Positions 27,104 to 34,974 of a stretch of 64,000 nt of DNA are shown here, in pieces. Origin of the DNA: Novosphingobium sp. (GTDB lineage Bacteria; Pseudomonadota; Alphaproteobacteria; Sphingomonadales; Sphingomonadaceae); NCBI RefSeq assembly GCF_020852455.1, contig NZ_JADZAT010000001.1:1-64000 (forward strand), read 5' to 3'. The position numbers were made by a program, and so were the translations under genes. The notes beneath the pieces were generated by a model, which ran no database searches, was not told the DNA's origin, and saw only the letters and a list, made by a program, of their open reading frames with translations. Numbering within the stretch: the stretch's first letter is position 1; every line of letters begins with the position of its first letter.

Positions 27104-27958
27104 TCAGGCCATTCGCGCCTTGGCGGCAATCAGGGTATTTTCCATCAGGCAAGCGATCGTCATCGGCCCGACCCCGCCCGGGACCGGGGTGATTGCCCCA
27201 GCCACCTTCACCGCTTCATCAAAATCGACATCGCCCTTGGTCAGCACGGTACCGTCCGGCTGCTCAACCCGGCTGGTGCCGACATCGATCACCACCGCGC
27301 GCGGTTTGATCCAGCTGCCCTTGACCAGCCCGGGCTTGCCCACAGCGCTGACCAGGATGTCGGCGCCGCGGCAGATGAACTGGGTGTCGCGGGTGTGGAT
27401 GTGGGTCTGGGTGACGGTCGCGTTCTCTTCCAGCAGCAAGGCAGCCATCGGCTTGCCGACGATGTTCGACGCGCCGATCACCACCGCATGGCAACCTGTG
27501 AGATCGGGAATGACCGACCTGATGATCTTCAGGCAGCCCATCGGCGTGCAGGGGATCAGCGCCCGGCTGCCCTGGGTCAGCTTGCCGGCGTTGAGCGCAT
27601 GCAGCCCGTCAACGTCCTTGGCAGGATCGACTGTGGCCATCACCCGCAGCGTGTTCAGCTGCGGGGGCAGCGGCAGCTGGACCAGGATCCCGTCGATATC
27701 CTCGCGGCTGTTGAGCCAGTTGATCCGGCCCAGAACGTCGGCCTCGCTGGTATCGGCGGGCAGGCGGATGGTTTCCGACTTGAAGCCCACGCGCTCGGCC
27801 GTGCGGACCTTGTTGCGCACATAGAGATGGCTGGCCGGGTCATCGCCGACGATGATCACCGCCAGACCCGGCTTGCGCGCCATCGTCGCGACTTCGGCGG
27901 CGACGGCATCGGTCACCTCGCGCGCCAGGCGGCGCCCGTCGATTACTTCGGCTTGCAT
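27104..27958 (-). CDS. folD: Bifunctional methylene-THF dehydrogenase / methenyl-THF cyclohydrolase
   Basis: A 284-residue FolD with the two family signatures: an early substrate region 'YVRNKVRTAERVG' containing the catalytic Lys, and 'PCTPMGC' followed by the NADP-binding 'VIGASNIVGKP'. It converts methylene-THF to methenyl- and then 10-formyl-THF. Here it joins MetF to Fhs in oxidation of methyl groups. The start at 27958 ('MQAEVIDGRRL') gives the normal length; the longer open frame runs back into the methyltransferase gene. It begins 13 bases after the MttB stop, so it is in the same operon. Confidence 0.96.
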   Translation of the reverse strand: MQAEVIDGRRLAREVTDAVAAEVATMARKPGLAVIIVGDDPASHLYVRNKVRTAERVGFKSETIRLPADTSEADVLGRINWLNSREDIDGILVQLPLPPQLNTLRVMATVDPAKDVDGLHALNAGKLTQGSRALIPCTPMGCLKIIRSVIPDLTGCHAVVIGASNIVGKPMAALLLEENATVTQTHIHTRDTQFICRGADILVSAVGKPGLVKGSWIKPRAVVIDVGTSRVEQPDGTVLTKGDVDFDEAVKVAGAITPVPGGVGPMTIACLMENTLIAAKARMA

Positions 27959-27971
27959 CGATCTGTCCGGT

Positions 27972-29507
27972 TCAGCTGATGTTCGAATCCGGGAAGCTCG
28001 CCTTGGCCGTTTCCATGAACGAGACCAGCTTGGCGTCGATATCGGGATCGAGTTCAGGACCGGTGTAGCTCGCCAGCATTTCCTTGTAGAGCTTCTCAGC
28101 GCGCTGTTCGGCGTCCTGCTTGCCGTCTTCCACCCACTGTTCGTAGCTGTTGTTGTCGGCAACGGTCGAGCGATAGAACGCAGTCTTGAAGTTCGCCTGG
28201 GTGTGGCTGCAACCCAGGAAGTGCTGGCCCGGGCCGACTTCGCGCATCGCGTCGAGCGCCTGACCGTTCTCGCTCATGTCCACGCCTTTGGCGTAGATCG
28301 CCATCATCGCCGCCTGATCGCAGTCCATCACGAATTTTTCATAGCCCATCGCCAGCCCGCCTTCGAGCCAGCCGGCGGTGTGGAGCATGAAGTTGACGCC
28401 GGCGAGCAGCCCCTGCTGCAGCGTGTTGGCGCTTTCGTAGGCGGCCTGGGCATCGGGCACCTTCGAGGCGTTGAACCCGCCCGCGCTGCGGAACGGCACG
28501 CCAAGTCGGCGGGCCAGCGCTGCACCGACGTTGATGATCAGCGATGCTTCGGGAGTGCCGAAGGTCGGGGCGCCCGACTGCATCGACATTGAGGAGACGA
28601 AGTTGCCGTAGATCACCGGGGCGCCCGGGCGGCACAGCTGGGCCAGCGCCATGCCGCACATGCCCTCGGCCAGGCTCTGCGCGGCCACCGCGGCGACCGT
28701 CACCGGGCTCATCGCCCCGGCCACGATGAACGGGCTGACCATGGTCGCCTGGTTGTGCCGGGCATAGACCTTGAGTGCCCCCAGCATGGTTTCGTCGAAG
28801 GTCATCGGCGAATTGGCGTTGATCAGGTTGATCATCACGCAGTTCTCTTCGACGAAGTCTTCGCCAAAGACGATCTTGGCCATGCTGACCGAATCCTCGG
28901 CGCGCTGGGGGTGGGTGACCGAACCCATGAAGGCCTTGTCGCTGTATTTGATGTGCGAATAGACCATGTCGTAGTGGCGCTTGTTGACCGGCAGGTCGAC
29001 CGGCTCGCAAATCGTCCCGCCCGAATGGTGCAGGCTGTCGGCCATGTAGGCCAGCTTCACGAAATTGCGGAAGTCCTCGATCGTGGCGTACCGGCGCCCG
29101 CCTTCGCGGCTGTAGACGAAGGGGCTGCCATAGGCCGGGACCAGCACCGTGTTGTTGCCGCCGATCACCACGTTGTTGGCGCTGTTGCGCGCGTGCTGGG
29201 TGAAAATCGAGGGAGCGTTGTTCTGGATGATCTCGCGGCACATCCCGCGCGGGAAACGCACGCGCACGCCATCGGCCGTCGCCCCGGCCGCCACGAACAG
29301 CGCGATCGCTTCGGGATCGTCCTTGATGTCGATCCCGATCTCTTCAAGGATCGTATCGGCATTATGTTCCAGGATCGCCAGGTCGGCATCGCCCAGCACC
29401 GAATAAGGCGGGATGTTGCGCTTGATATAGGCCTCGCGCGGAGCTGCCTCGGCAGCATTTGCTGCGGCACGGCCACGGCGGCCTCCGGTGCGTCCATCTC
29501 TCGACAT
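27972..29507 (-). CDS. MttB-family betaine/trimethylamine:corrinoid methyltransferase (paralogue 3)
   Basis: A 511-residue MttB-superfamily methyltransferase sitting among the genes for its partners (corrinoid protein, reactivator, methyl-THF methyltransferase, FolD, BCCT carrier). This is the paralogue best placed to demethylate glycine betaine to dimethylglycine. It is uninterrupted by amber codons, so non-pyrrolysine. It is more similar to paralogue 1 than to paralogue 2. The N-terminus is Arg/Gly-rich with GGR at residues 8-10. I start at ATG 29507, preceded by AAGGAT; the frame stays open 60 bases further. The previous gene ends 13 bases upstream. Confidence 0.92.
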   Translation of the reverse strand: MSRDGRTGGRRGRAAANAAEAAPREAYIKRNIPPYSVLGDADLAILEHNADTILEEIGIDIKDDPEAIALFVAAGATADGVRVRFPRGMCREIIQNNAPSIFTQHARNSANNVVIGGNNTVLVPAYGSPFVYSREGGRRYATIEDFRNFVKLAYMADSLHHSGGTICEPVDLPVNKRHYDMVYSHIKYSDKAFMGSVTHPQRAEDSVSMAKIVFGEDFVEENCVMINLINANSPMTFDETMLGALKVYARHNQATMVSPFIVAGAMSPVTVAAVAAQSLAEGMCGMALAQLCRPGAPVIYGNFVSSMSMQSGAPTFGTPEASLIINVGAALARRLGVPFRSAGGFNASKVPDAQAAYESANTLQQGLLAGVNFMLHTAGWLEGGLAMGYEKFVMDCDQAAMMAIYAKGVDMSENGQALDAMREVGPGQHFLGCSHTQANFKTAFYRSTVADNNSYEQWVEDGKQDAEQRAEKLYKEMLASYTGPELDPDIDAKLVSFMETAKASFPDSNIS

Positions 29508-29520
29508 TGCAGTATCCTTG

Positions 29521-31470
29521 TTATCTGGCGCGATTGCGGCTGCGACGACCACGACCGGTCGCGGCATCGCCTTCCTGTTTGGGAGCGGTCGGGAATTTCA
29601 TAGCAGCGACGAAGTAGTCCTGAAACTTGGGCTCGGTAGCAGTCTCAACTTTAATGATATGCTTTACCGCCTCGATGATCCGGGCCTTCTCGGCCTGGTT
29701 GTAGAGCGTCATCGCGGCACCCATGCCCGCAGCATTGCCGACCGAGCGGATCTGCGCCGCACTGGCCATCGGGATGATGCCGATATCGGCGACATACTGG
29801 CTGTCGAGGTGGGTGCCGAACGCGCCCGCCAGCAGCACTTCGTCAAAGCCCGGGCATTCGAGGAAATCGACCAGCAGGTTGACGCCTGCCGCCAGCGCGG
29901 CCTTGGCCAGCTGCACCGCGCGCACGTCGGTCTGTTTGACGTAAAGCGGGTTTTCCGGCCGGTCGAGCAGCACATATTTCCAGCTCTGGCCGTCCTGCAT
30001 GAAGCGGTGCGGGGCCGCCTCGGGACGGAACAGGCCGCCTTCGTTGATCAGTCCGGCGCTGGCCAGTTCGACCATCACTTCGAAAATCCCCGATCCGCAA
30101 ATCCCGACCACGCGCTTGTCGGCGATGTCGTCCTGGGCATCGGACAGCCATTCTTCGCCGCCGATTACCCGGAAGCTGGGCTGGAAGGTCTCGCGATCGA
30201 TCCGCACCCGCTCGATCGCGCCGGGTGTGGCGCGCACCCCGGCGCTGATTTCGGCGCCTTCGAAGGCCGGGCCGGTTGGCGAGGAGCAGGCCGCAACCCT
30301 GCCGCCATGGCTCAGCACGATTTCGGCATTGGTGCCGATATCAACCAGCAGGACCGAGCGCCCGGTCATCACGTCAAGCTGGCTCAAGTAGGCGCCGGTG
30401 GTGTCCGCACCAACATGCCCGCCGACCAGCGGCAGCATCGAAATCCGCGCGGTCTCCGAAATGCCCAGATTGAAGCGAGGCGCCGGGGCTTCGAACCAAT
30501 CCTTCACCGCCAGCGTAAACGGCGCCTGGCCCAGCTCGACCGGGTTCAGCCCCAGGAACAGGTGGTGCATGATCGGGTTGCCCACCAGCACCACTTCCAG
30601 GATCTGGTTAGGGCCCAGATCCAGCTTGGCGCGGGCGTCCTCAAGCATCTTGGCGATCTGGCCGCGAATTTCGGCGGTGAGCTTTTCCTCGCCGCCCTTG
30701 TTCATCATCACATAGGACACGCGGCTCATCAGATCCTCGCCAAAGCGGATCTGCGGGTTCATTGCCGATGCCTGGTGGACCAGCGCGCCGTTGGTGAGAT
30801 CGTAGAGGTAGAGCGCCACGCTGGTCGAGCCAATATCGATCGCCGCGCCATAGGCATCGAACGGGGCAGGGGGCCAGACGTCGATGATCCACTTGTCATC
30901 GCGAACAACCGCGATCAGCTCACGCTCATGCTGGGCCAGGATCGGCTGGAGCTTGGCCAGCGGGCGCAATTCGATCTGGGTATCGACCCCGAATTCACGC
31001 AAGGCCGCGATCAGGGCTTCGGTATCGCTGGGATTGTCGTCCAGCTGCGGGACCGGCAGCTTGACCATGAACAGCTTGATCGCCGGGTTCAGCTCTGTTT
31101 CGAACCCGGTCGAATCCTTGGAAATGCTGGAAACCTGGTGGCGCGCATCGTCCGGAACATTGACGACGACATCGCCCAGCACCTGCGCCCGGCAGGCCAG
31201 GCGGCGACCCGGCTTGAGATCGCCGCGCTTGACCGCCTTTTCCTCGCTGTCGGTCCAGCCCGACAGGCTGCCGTCCTCAACCTTGATGCCGAACTTGGAA
31301 TAGTCACCCGGTTCGAATTCGATCTGGCAGCGCCGGCAAAGGCCCTTGCCGCCGCAGATCGAGAGGATGTCCACGCCCGAGGCGAGCGCGACGTTATAGA
31401 CGCTCTGGCCCGGTTCTGCCGTGGCGCGGATCCCCGATGGGGTGAAGATGACCTTGTGCTTGCCGCTCAT
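29521..31470 (-). CDS. RACo-like ATP-dependent reductive activator of the corrinoid protein
   Basis: A 649-residue protein with an N-terminal plant-type [2Fe-2S] domain (Cys39, Cys45, Cys48, Cys93), a middle linker, and a large ASKHA-type domain with the phosphate loop 'AIDIGSTSVALYLYD' and 'LVDIGTNAEIVLS'. Such proteins use electrons and ATP to return accidentally oxidised Co(II) corrinoid to active Co(I). It overlaps the upstream GFA gene by 4 bases. The C-terminal 14 residues are Arg-rich ('TGRGRRSRNRAR'), like the tails on the methyltransferases. Presence of this usually anaerobic maintenance enzyme fits a system working in air. Confidence 0.92.
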   Translation of the reverse strand: MSGKHKVIFTPSGIRATAEPGQSVYNVALASGVDILSICGGKGLCRRCQIEFEPGDYSKFGIKVEDGSLSGWTDSEEKAVKRGDLKPGRRLACRAQVLGDVVVNVPDDARHQVSSISKDSTGFETELNPAIKLFMVKLPVPQLDDNPSDTEALIAALREFGVDTQIELRPLAKLQPILAQHERELIAVVRDDKWIIDVWPPAPFDAYGAAIDIGSTSVALYLYDLTNGALVHQASAMNPQIRFGEDLMSRVSYVMMNKGGEEKLTAEIRGQIAKMLEDARAKLDLGPNQILEVVLVGNPIMHHLFLGLNPVELGQAPFTLAVKDWFEAPAPRFNLGISETARISMLPLVGGHVGADTTGAYLSQLDVMTGRSVLLVDIGTNAEIVLSHGGRVAACSSPTGPAFEGAEISAGVRATPGAIERVRIDRETFQPSFRVIGGEEWLSDAQDDIADKRVVGICGSGIFEVMVELASAGLINEGGLFRPEAAPHRFMQDGQSWKYVLLDRPENPLYVKQTDVRAVQLAKAALAAGVNLLVDFLECPGFDEVLLAGAFGTHLDSQYVADIGIIPMASAAQIRSVGNAAGMGAAMTLYNQAEKARIIEAVKHIIKVETATEPKFQDYFVAAMKFPTAPKQEGDAATGRGRRSRNRAR

Positions 31471-31880
31471 TGGCCTTGCATTCCTCCTTCGGGGTAGCCG
31501 GCATACTGCGGCAACCCGTCAGCGATTTCGTAGTAGTCGCCCTTTTCGGCAACGAAGATGTGCCCGCAGGTTTCGATCCCTCGGGTATGGTCAAGCGAAC
31601 CGGCCAGCACGCTCATATTGGGGCTGTGCTCGGTCGACCAGAACAGCGGGCTGGAGCAGCTGGCGCAAAACCCGTGTGAGCTTTGCTCTGAAACTGCGGT
31701 CCAGCGCAATTCTCCCGCGATCTGATAGTTCTCGCGGCCAGTGCGGCAAGCTGCGATGTAATGCCCGGTCAGGCTACGGCACTGGCGGCAGTGGCAGAAC
31801 CAGATGTCGCGCAGCGCTGTGGCGCGGTATGTGACCGCGCCGCAGAAGCATCCGCCGGTATGGACCCGATCGTCAGCCAC
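31467..31880 (-). CDS. GFA-family (formaldehyde-activating/CENP-V-like) zinc protein
   Basis: A 137-residue protein of the GFA fold, with cysteine clusters C-F-C near residues 11-13, C-H-C-x2-C near 29-34 and C-x2-C in 'GFCASCSSP', which bind zinc. The family is named after a proposed glutathione-formaldehyde adduct enzyme, but many members have other or unknown roles. It overlaps the methyltransferase gene upstream by 8 bases and the reactivator gene downstream by 4, so it is tightly built into the operon. A role in coping with formaldehyde or in thiol chemistry of the pathway is possible but unproven. Confidence 0.82.
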   Translation of the reverse strand: MADDRVHTGGCFCGAVTYRATALRDIWFCHCRQCRSLTGHYIAACRTGRENYQIAGELRWTAVSEQSSHGFCASCSSPLFWSTEHSPNMSVLAGSLDHTRGIETCGHIFVAEKGDYYEIADGLPQYAGYPEGGMQGQ

Positions 31881-32778
31881 GCCGACGCCGACCCTCGCGT
31901 CCGCCGCGCCCGCCGCGACCTTCGCCTTCGGGGCTGGGTTCGCGGAACATGCGGATCCAGTTGGCGCAGTTGGGATCGACCCCGTTCAGCGTGTCGGCGG
32001 CCTTGATCGCCGGGACCAGACCTTCGTGACAGGGGTTGAGGATCGCGCTGGTCATGCCCGAACAGGCCGCCATCGGCAGGAAGCTGTTGTTGATCGCGTG
32101 GCGATTGGGCAGACCGAAACCGATGTTCGATGCGCCGCAGGTGGTGTTGACGCCCAGCTCTTCACGCAAACGGCGCACAAGGCGGAACACGTCGTTTCCG
32201 GCCTTGTTGATTGCGCCGATCGGCATGACCAGCGGATCGACCACGACGTCTTCCTTCTTGATCCCGTGATCGGCTGCGCGCTCGACGATGCGCTTGGCGA
32301 TCTCGAAGCGCACATCGATATCTTCCGAAATCCCGGTGTCGTCATTCGAAATCGCGACCACTGCGGCGTCGTACTTCTTAACCAGCGGCAGGACGCGTTC
32401 CATCACTTCATCTTCGGCTGTGGTCGAGTTGACCAGCGCGCGGCCCTTATAGACTGCAAGGCCCGCTTCAAGCGCTTCGATGATCGAGCTGTCGATGCAC
32501 AGCGGCACATCGGTGACCGACTGGACCAGCTGGACCACTTCGGCCAGGATTTTGGGTTCATCCGCCAGCGGGATGCCGGCGTTGACGTCAAGCATCTGGG
32601 CGCCTGCTTCGACCTGGGCCAAGGCATCGGCAACCACGCGATCGTAATTACCTTCCTTCATTTCCGCAGCCAGCAGCTTCCGCCCGGTCGGGTTGATGCG
32701 TTCGCCGATCATCACGAAGGGCTGGTCGAAGCCGATGATGACTTCCTTGGTGGCGGAACTGAGTACGGTTCTGGACAT
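31873..32778 (-). CDS. Methyltetrahydrofolate:corrinoid methyltransferase (pterin-binding, MtgA/AcsE-like)
   Basis: A 301-residue TIM-barrel of the dihydropteroate-synthase-like family, with 'GERINPTGRK' at the N-terminus, 'MLDVNAG' and 'CIDSS', as in MetH, AcsE and MtgA methyltransferases. It should move the methyl group from the methylated corrinoid protein to THF, giving methyl-THF for MetF. The last 20 or so residues are an Arg/Gly-rich extension ('GRGGRGGREGRRRRG') absent from ordinary family members. It is followed with overlap by the GFA gene and preceded by metF with a 10-base gap. Confidence 0.9.
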   Translation of the reverse strand: MSRTVLSSATKEVIIGFDQPFVMIGERINPTGRKLLAAEMKEGNYDRVVADALAQVEAGAQMLDVNAGIPLADEPKILAEVVQLVQSVTDVPLCIDSSIIEALEAGLAVYKGRALVNSTTAEDEVMERVLPLVKKYDAAVVAISNDDTGISEDIDVRFEIAKRIVERAADHGIKKEDVVVDPLVMPIGAINKAGNDVFRLVRRLREELGVNTTCGASNIGFGLPNRHAINNSFLPMAACSGMTSAILNPCHEGLVPAIKAADTLNGVDPNCANWIRMFREPSPEGEGRGGRGGREGRRRRG

Positions 32779-32788
32779 CGGCTATTCC

Positions 32789-33820
32789 TCAGGCTGAAGC
32801 GGGTTGCTTGATATGGGTAAGGTGGGTGGGGGCCCAGGGCTTGCGCCCTTGCAGCACGCCGGACTGGGTGACGATTTCGCCGATCCATTCCTCCTGCTTG
32901 TAGGCCATGACGTGAATGCCGCTGATCCCCTCGATCTCGGCCAATTGCTGCATCAGCTCAACCGCGATCCGGCGGCCTTCGGCCTTGGGCTTTTCGGCCT
33001 GCTCGAGCCGCTTGATGATCGCATCGGGGATATGGACCCCGGGGATCGCGCTCTTGAGCCATTTGGCGGTCTTGGCCGAGGCGAGCACGCCGACCCCCAT
33101 CAGCACATAGCACTGCTCGGTCAGCCCCAGATCGCGTGAGCGAGCCATGAATTCGCGCGCCATGTCCACATCGAAGCAATACTGCGACTGGACGAATTGC
33201 GCGCCGGCCGCGACCTTCTTGGCGAACTGATCGACCCGGTTTGCATAGGGCGGGGCGAAGGGATTGATCGAGGCGCCCAGGAACAACCGAGGCGGCAGAT
33301 CGAGCTGGCGGCCCGACAGGAACCGACTTTCGTCGCGCAGGGTCCGGACGGTCTGCAAAAGCGAGACGCTGTCGAAATCGAACACTGGCTTGGCTTCGGG
33401 GTGGTCGCCCACCGAGACGTCGTCGCCAGAAAGGCACAGCACCGAACAGACGCCCAGCGCGGCTGCGCCCAGCAGATCGCCCTGGATGGCGATCCGGTTG
33501 CGGTCGCGGCAGCTGACCTGGATGATCGGCGAATAGCCCTCGCGGGTCAGCAGCGCGCAGACCCCCAGGCTCGACATGTGGCAGTTTGCGCCCGATCCGT
33601 CAGTGGCGTTGATCGCATCGACATAACCGTCGAACAGCGAGGCGCGGCGCAGCACTTCTTCTGGATCGGCGGAGTCAGGCGGTGCGATCTCAGTCGAAAC
33701 GGCAAAGTGCCCGGCCCGCAGCACGCGTTCGAACCGGCCATGGCTGACATGGTCCGGCAGCCGCGGCAGCGGATCGCCGGGGTTGAGCCCTTCGGCGTCG
33801 ATCACCGCGCGCTCAGTCAT
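32789..33820 (-). CDS. metF: Methylenetetrahydrofolate reductase, MetF-type
   Basis: A 343-residue TIM-barrel flavoprotein of the MTHFR family ('STEIAPPDSADPEEV', 'NATDGSGANCHMSS', 'QSQYCFD'). It interconverts methyl-THF and methylene-THF; in this operon it should run in the oxidising direction on methyl-THF from betaine. It lies just after a MetV-like gene, giving the two-subunit MetFV arrangement of acetogens. I prefer ATG 33820 ('MTERAVIDAE'), which overlaps the MetV-like stop by 8 bases; ATG 33835 is also possible. Confidence 0.88.
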   Translation of the reverse strand: MTERAVIDAEGLNPGDPLPRLPDHVSHGRFERVLRAGHFAVSTEIAPPDSADPEEVLRRASLFDGYVDAINATDGSGANCHMSSLGVCALLTREGYSPIIQVSCRDRNRIAIQGDLLGAAALGVCSVLCLSGDDVSVGDHPEAKPVFDFDSVSLLQTVRTLRDESRFLSGRQLDLPPRLFLGASINPFAPPYANRVDQFAKKVAAGAQFVQSQYCFDVDMAREFMARSRDLGLTEQCYVLMGVGVLASAKTAKWLKSAIPGVHIPDAIIKRLEQAEKPKAEGRRIAVELMQQLAEIEGISGIHVMAYKQEEWIGEIVTQSGVLQGRKPWAPTHLTHIKQPASA

Positions 33821-34265
33821 GGCCCAGTTCCTCACGCGCCATTTTTAGCCACGAAGAGGTTCCCTTGCCGCGATTGTCGACCGCGAAGTTCACCGACTTG
33901 ATCGCATCGCCGCCCTTCATGCGCGATGCCCCGTCCCAGGCCGCGACCCAGACGCAGCGCATTTCGGGCTTCACCTCGCAGTGACCGTTCTCGCGCACGC
34001 CGCCGCAGGGGCCGTTGCGGATCGTCTTGGGGCAATTCATCGGGCAGGACATGCCGGTCTTCGACAGTGCGCAGTCTCCGCACATCTTGCAGTCGAAGAA
34101 GAAACCCTTGGCCACCGCTTCGACCTTGGTGATCGGCTTGTCGAGCCTGGTCCCGAACAGCTTCACGGTCCCGCGCAGCAGCTTCACCAACAGCGGGTTG
34201 AAGGTGCCATAGATCCATTCCAGCTGGCGCGAATGGCGCACCGACCACAGGCGAACCCTATACAT
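33813..34265 (-). CDS. MetV-like MTHFR-associated zinc/iron-sulfur protein
   Basis: A 150-residue Cys-rich protein matching the domain found as the separate MetV subunit or at the C-terminus of some MetF proteins. The cysteines lie in 'DCKMCGDCALSKTGMSCPMN', then 'GPCGGVRENGHC' and 'RCVW'. In acetogens MetV partners MetF and carries iron-sulfur or zinc centres for an electron route other than free NADH. It overlaps the DUF1638 gene upstream by 8 bases and metF downstream by 8. The start at 34265 ('MYRVRLW') is set by family length; the frame is open upstream only as a shadow of DUF1638. Confidence 0.85.
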   Translation of the reverse strand: MYRVRLWSVRHSRQLEWIYGTFNPLLVKLLRGTVKLFGTRLDKPITKVEAVAKGFFFDCKMCGDCALSKTGMSCPMNCPKTIRNGPCGGVRENGHCEVKPEMRCVWVAAWDGASRMKGGDAIKSVNFAVDNRGKGTSSWLKMAREELGHD

Positions 34266-34974
34266 TGACAGTTCCTGCAATTGCTTGGGTGAGATCGCCG
34301 TAGCCGACCTTGTGATAGACGTAGCGGAGGCCCAACCGCTCGGCGGCTTCTTGCGCCTTCGCCTGCAGATCCGGACTGTCGGTCTGGGCAAGGTAGACCA
34401 GGTCGCGGTAATTGCCGAAATAGGTTTCGAGCATTTCAGGCCGCTGGTCGAGCCCGCAGCCCTCCCACACCAGACGGTCGAAATGCCGGACCAGGAAATC
34501 GGTTACGAAGTAGCTGCCAATCTCGGCTTCGGAGATTTCATTGAAACGCGGTGTCGTGGCGAAGAATTCATAGCAGTGCGCGTGGGGAAGCCGCTTGGCA
34601 TCGTGACGCTCGAGCACCTTGTCGAGCGCACCGCCGGTGCCGCAATCGCCATAGCCCAGGATCACCCGTGAATACTTGTGGCGGTGTTCGCTGAGGTAGG
34701 CATCGACCCGCGGCGCGATCTGACCCGGACGGTTGTGCAATTCGGCCGGCAGACATTGCAGCACCATGGCATCATCGGCGATGCCAAGCTGCTCGCGCAG
34801 GGCAATGATTTCGTTGGCAATGGCCCCGCAGGCCAGCACCAGCACTGGCCCATCGGGGTTGGCGCTGGTGGTGACGAGCGATTCCGGTGCGGGTGAGGCC
34901 GCTTCCTGTGGCCGCGCCCGGCGGCCCAGCCTGGCCTGGCGGCCACCGGTCCGTCGGGCAGCGGTGTCGGACAT
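34258..34974 (-). CDS. DUF1638 family protein
   Basis: A 238-residue protein of the DUF1638 family, often found next to corrinoid methyltransferase genes but without a known reaction. The body starts with 'VLVLACGAIANEI' and includes 'YGDCGTGGALDKVL' and 'HCYEFFA', suggesting conserved Cys and His residues that could bind a metal or cofactor. The first 25 residues are an Arg-rich tail with GGR at 10-12, like those of the three MttB paralogues. It overlaps the corrinoid-protein stop by one base (TAATG). A role in corrinoid handling is inferred from position only. Confidence 0.85.
   Translation of the reverse strand: MSDTAARRTGGRQARLGRRARPQEAASPAPESLVTTSANPDGPVLVLACGAIANEIIALREQLGIADDAMVLQCLPAELHNRPGQIAPRVDAYLSEHRHKYSRVILGYGDCGTGGALDKVLERHDAKRLPHAHCYEFFATTPRFNEISEAEIGSYFVTDFLVRHFDRLVWEGCGLDQRPEMLETYFGNYRDLVYLAQTDSPDLQAKAQEAAERLGLRYVYHKVGYGDLTQAIAGTVNV

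Noticed and set aside
3468..29507. Pyrrolysine-type MttB genes
   Set aside because: None of the three genes has an in-frame amber codon and no pyl genes are present, so all are of the non-pyrrolysine branch.
29488..31497. 669-codon plus-strand open frame opposite the RACo-like gene
   Set aside because: Shadow frame; the minus strand encodes a protein with complete [2Fe-2S] and ASKHA motifs.
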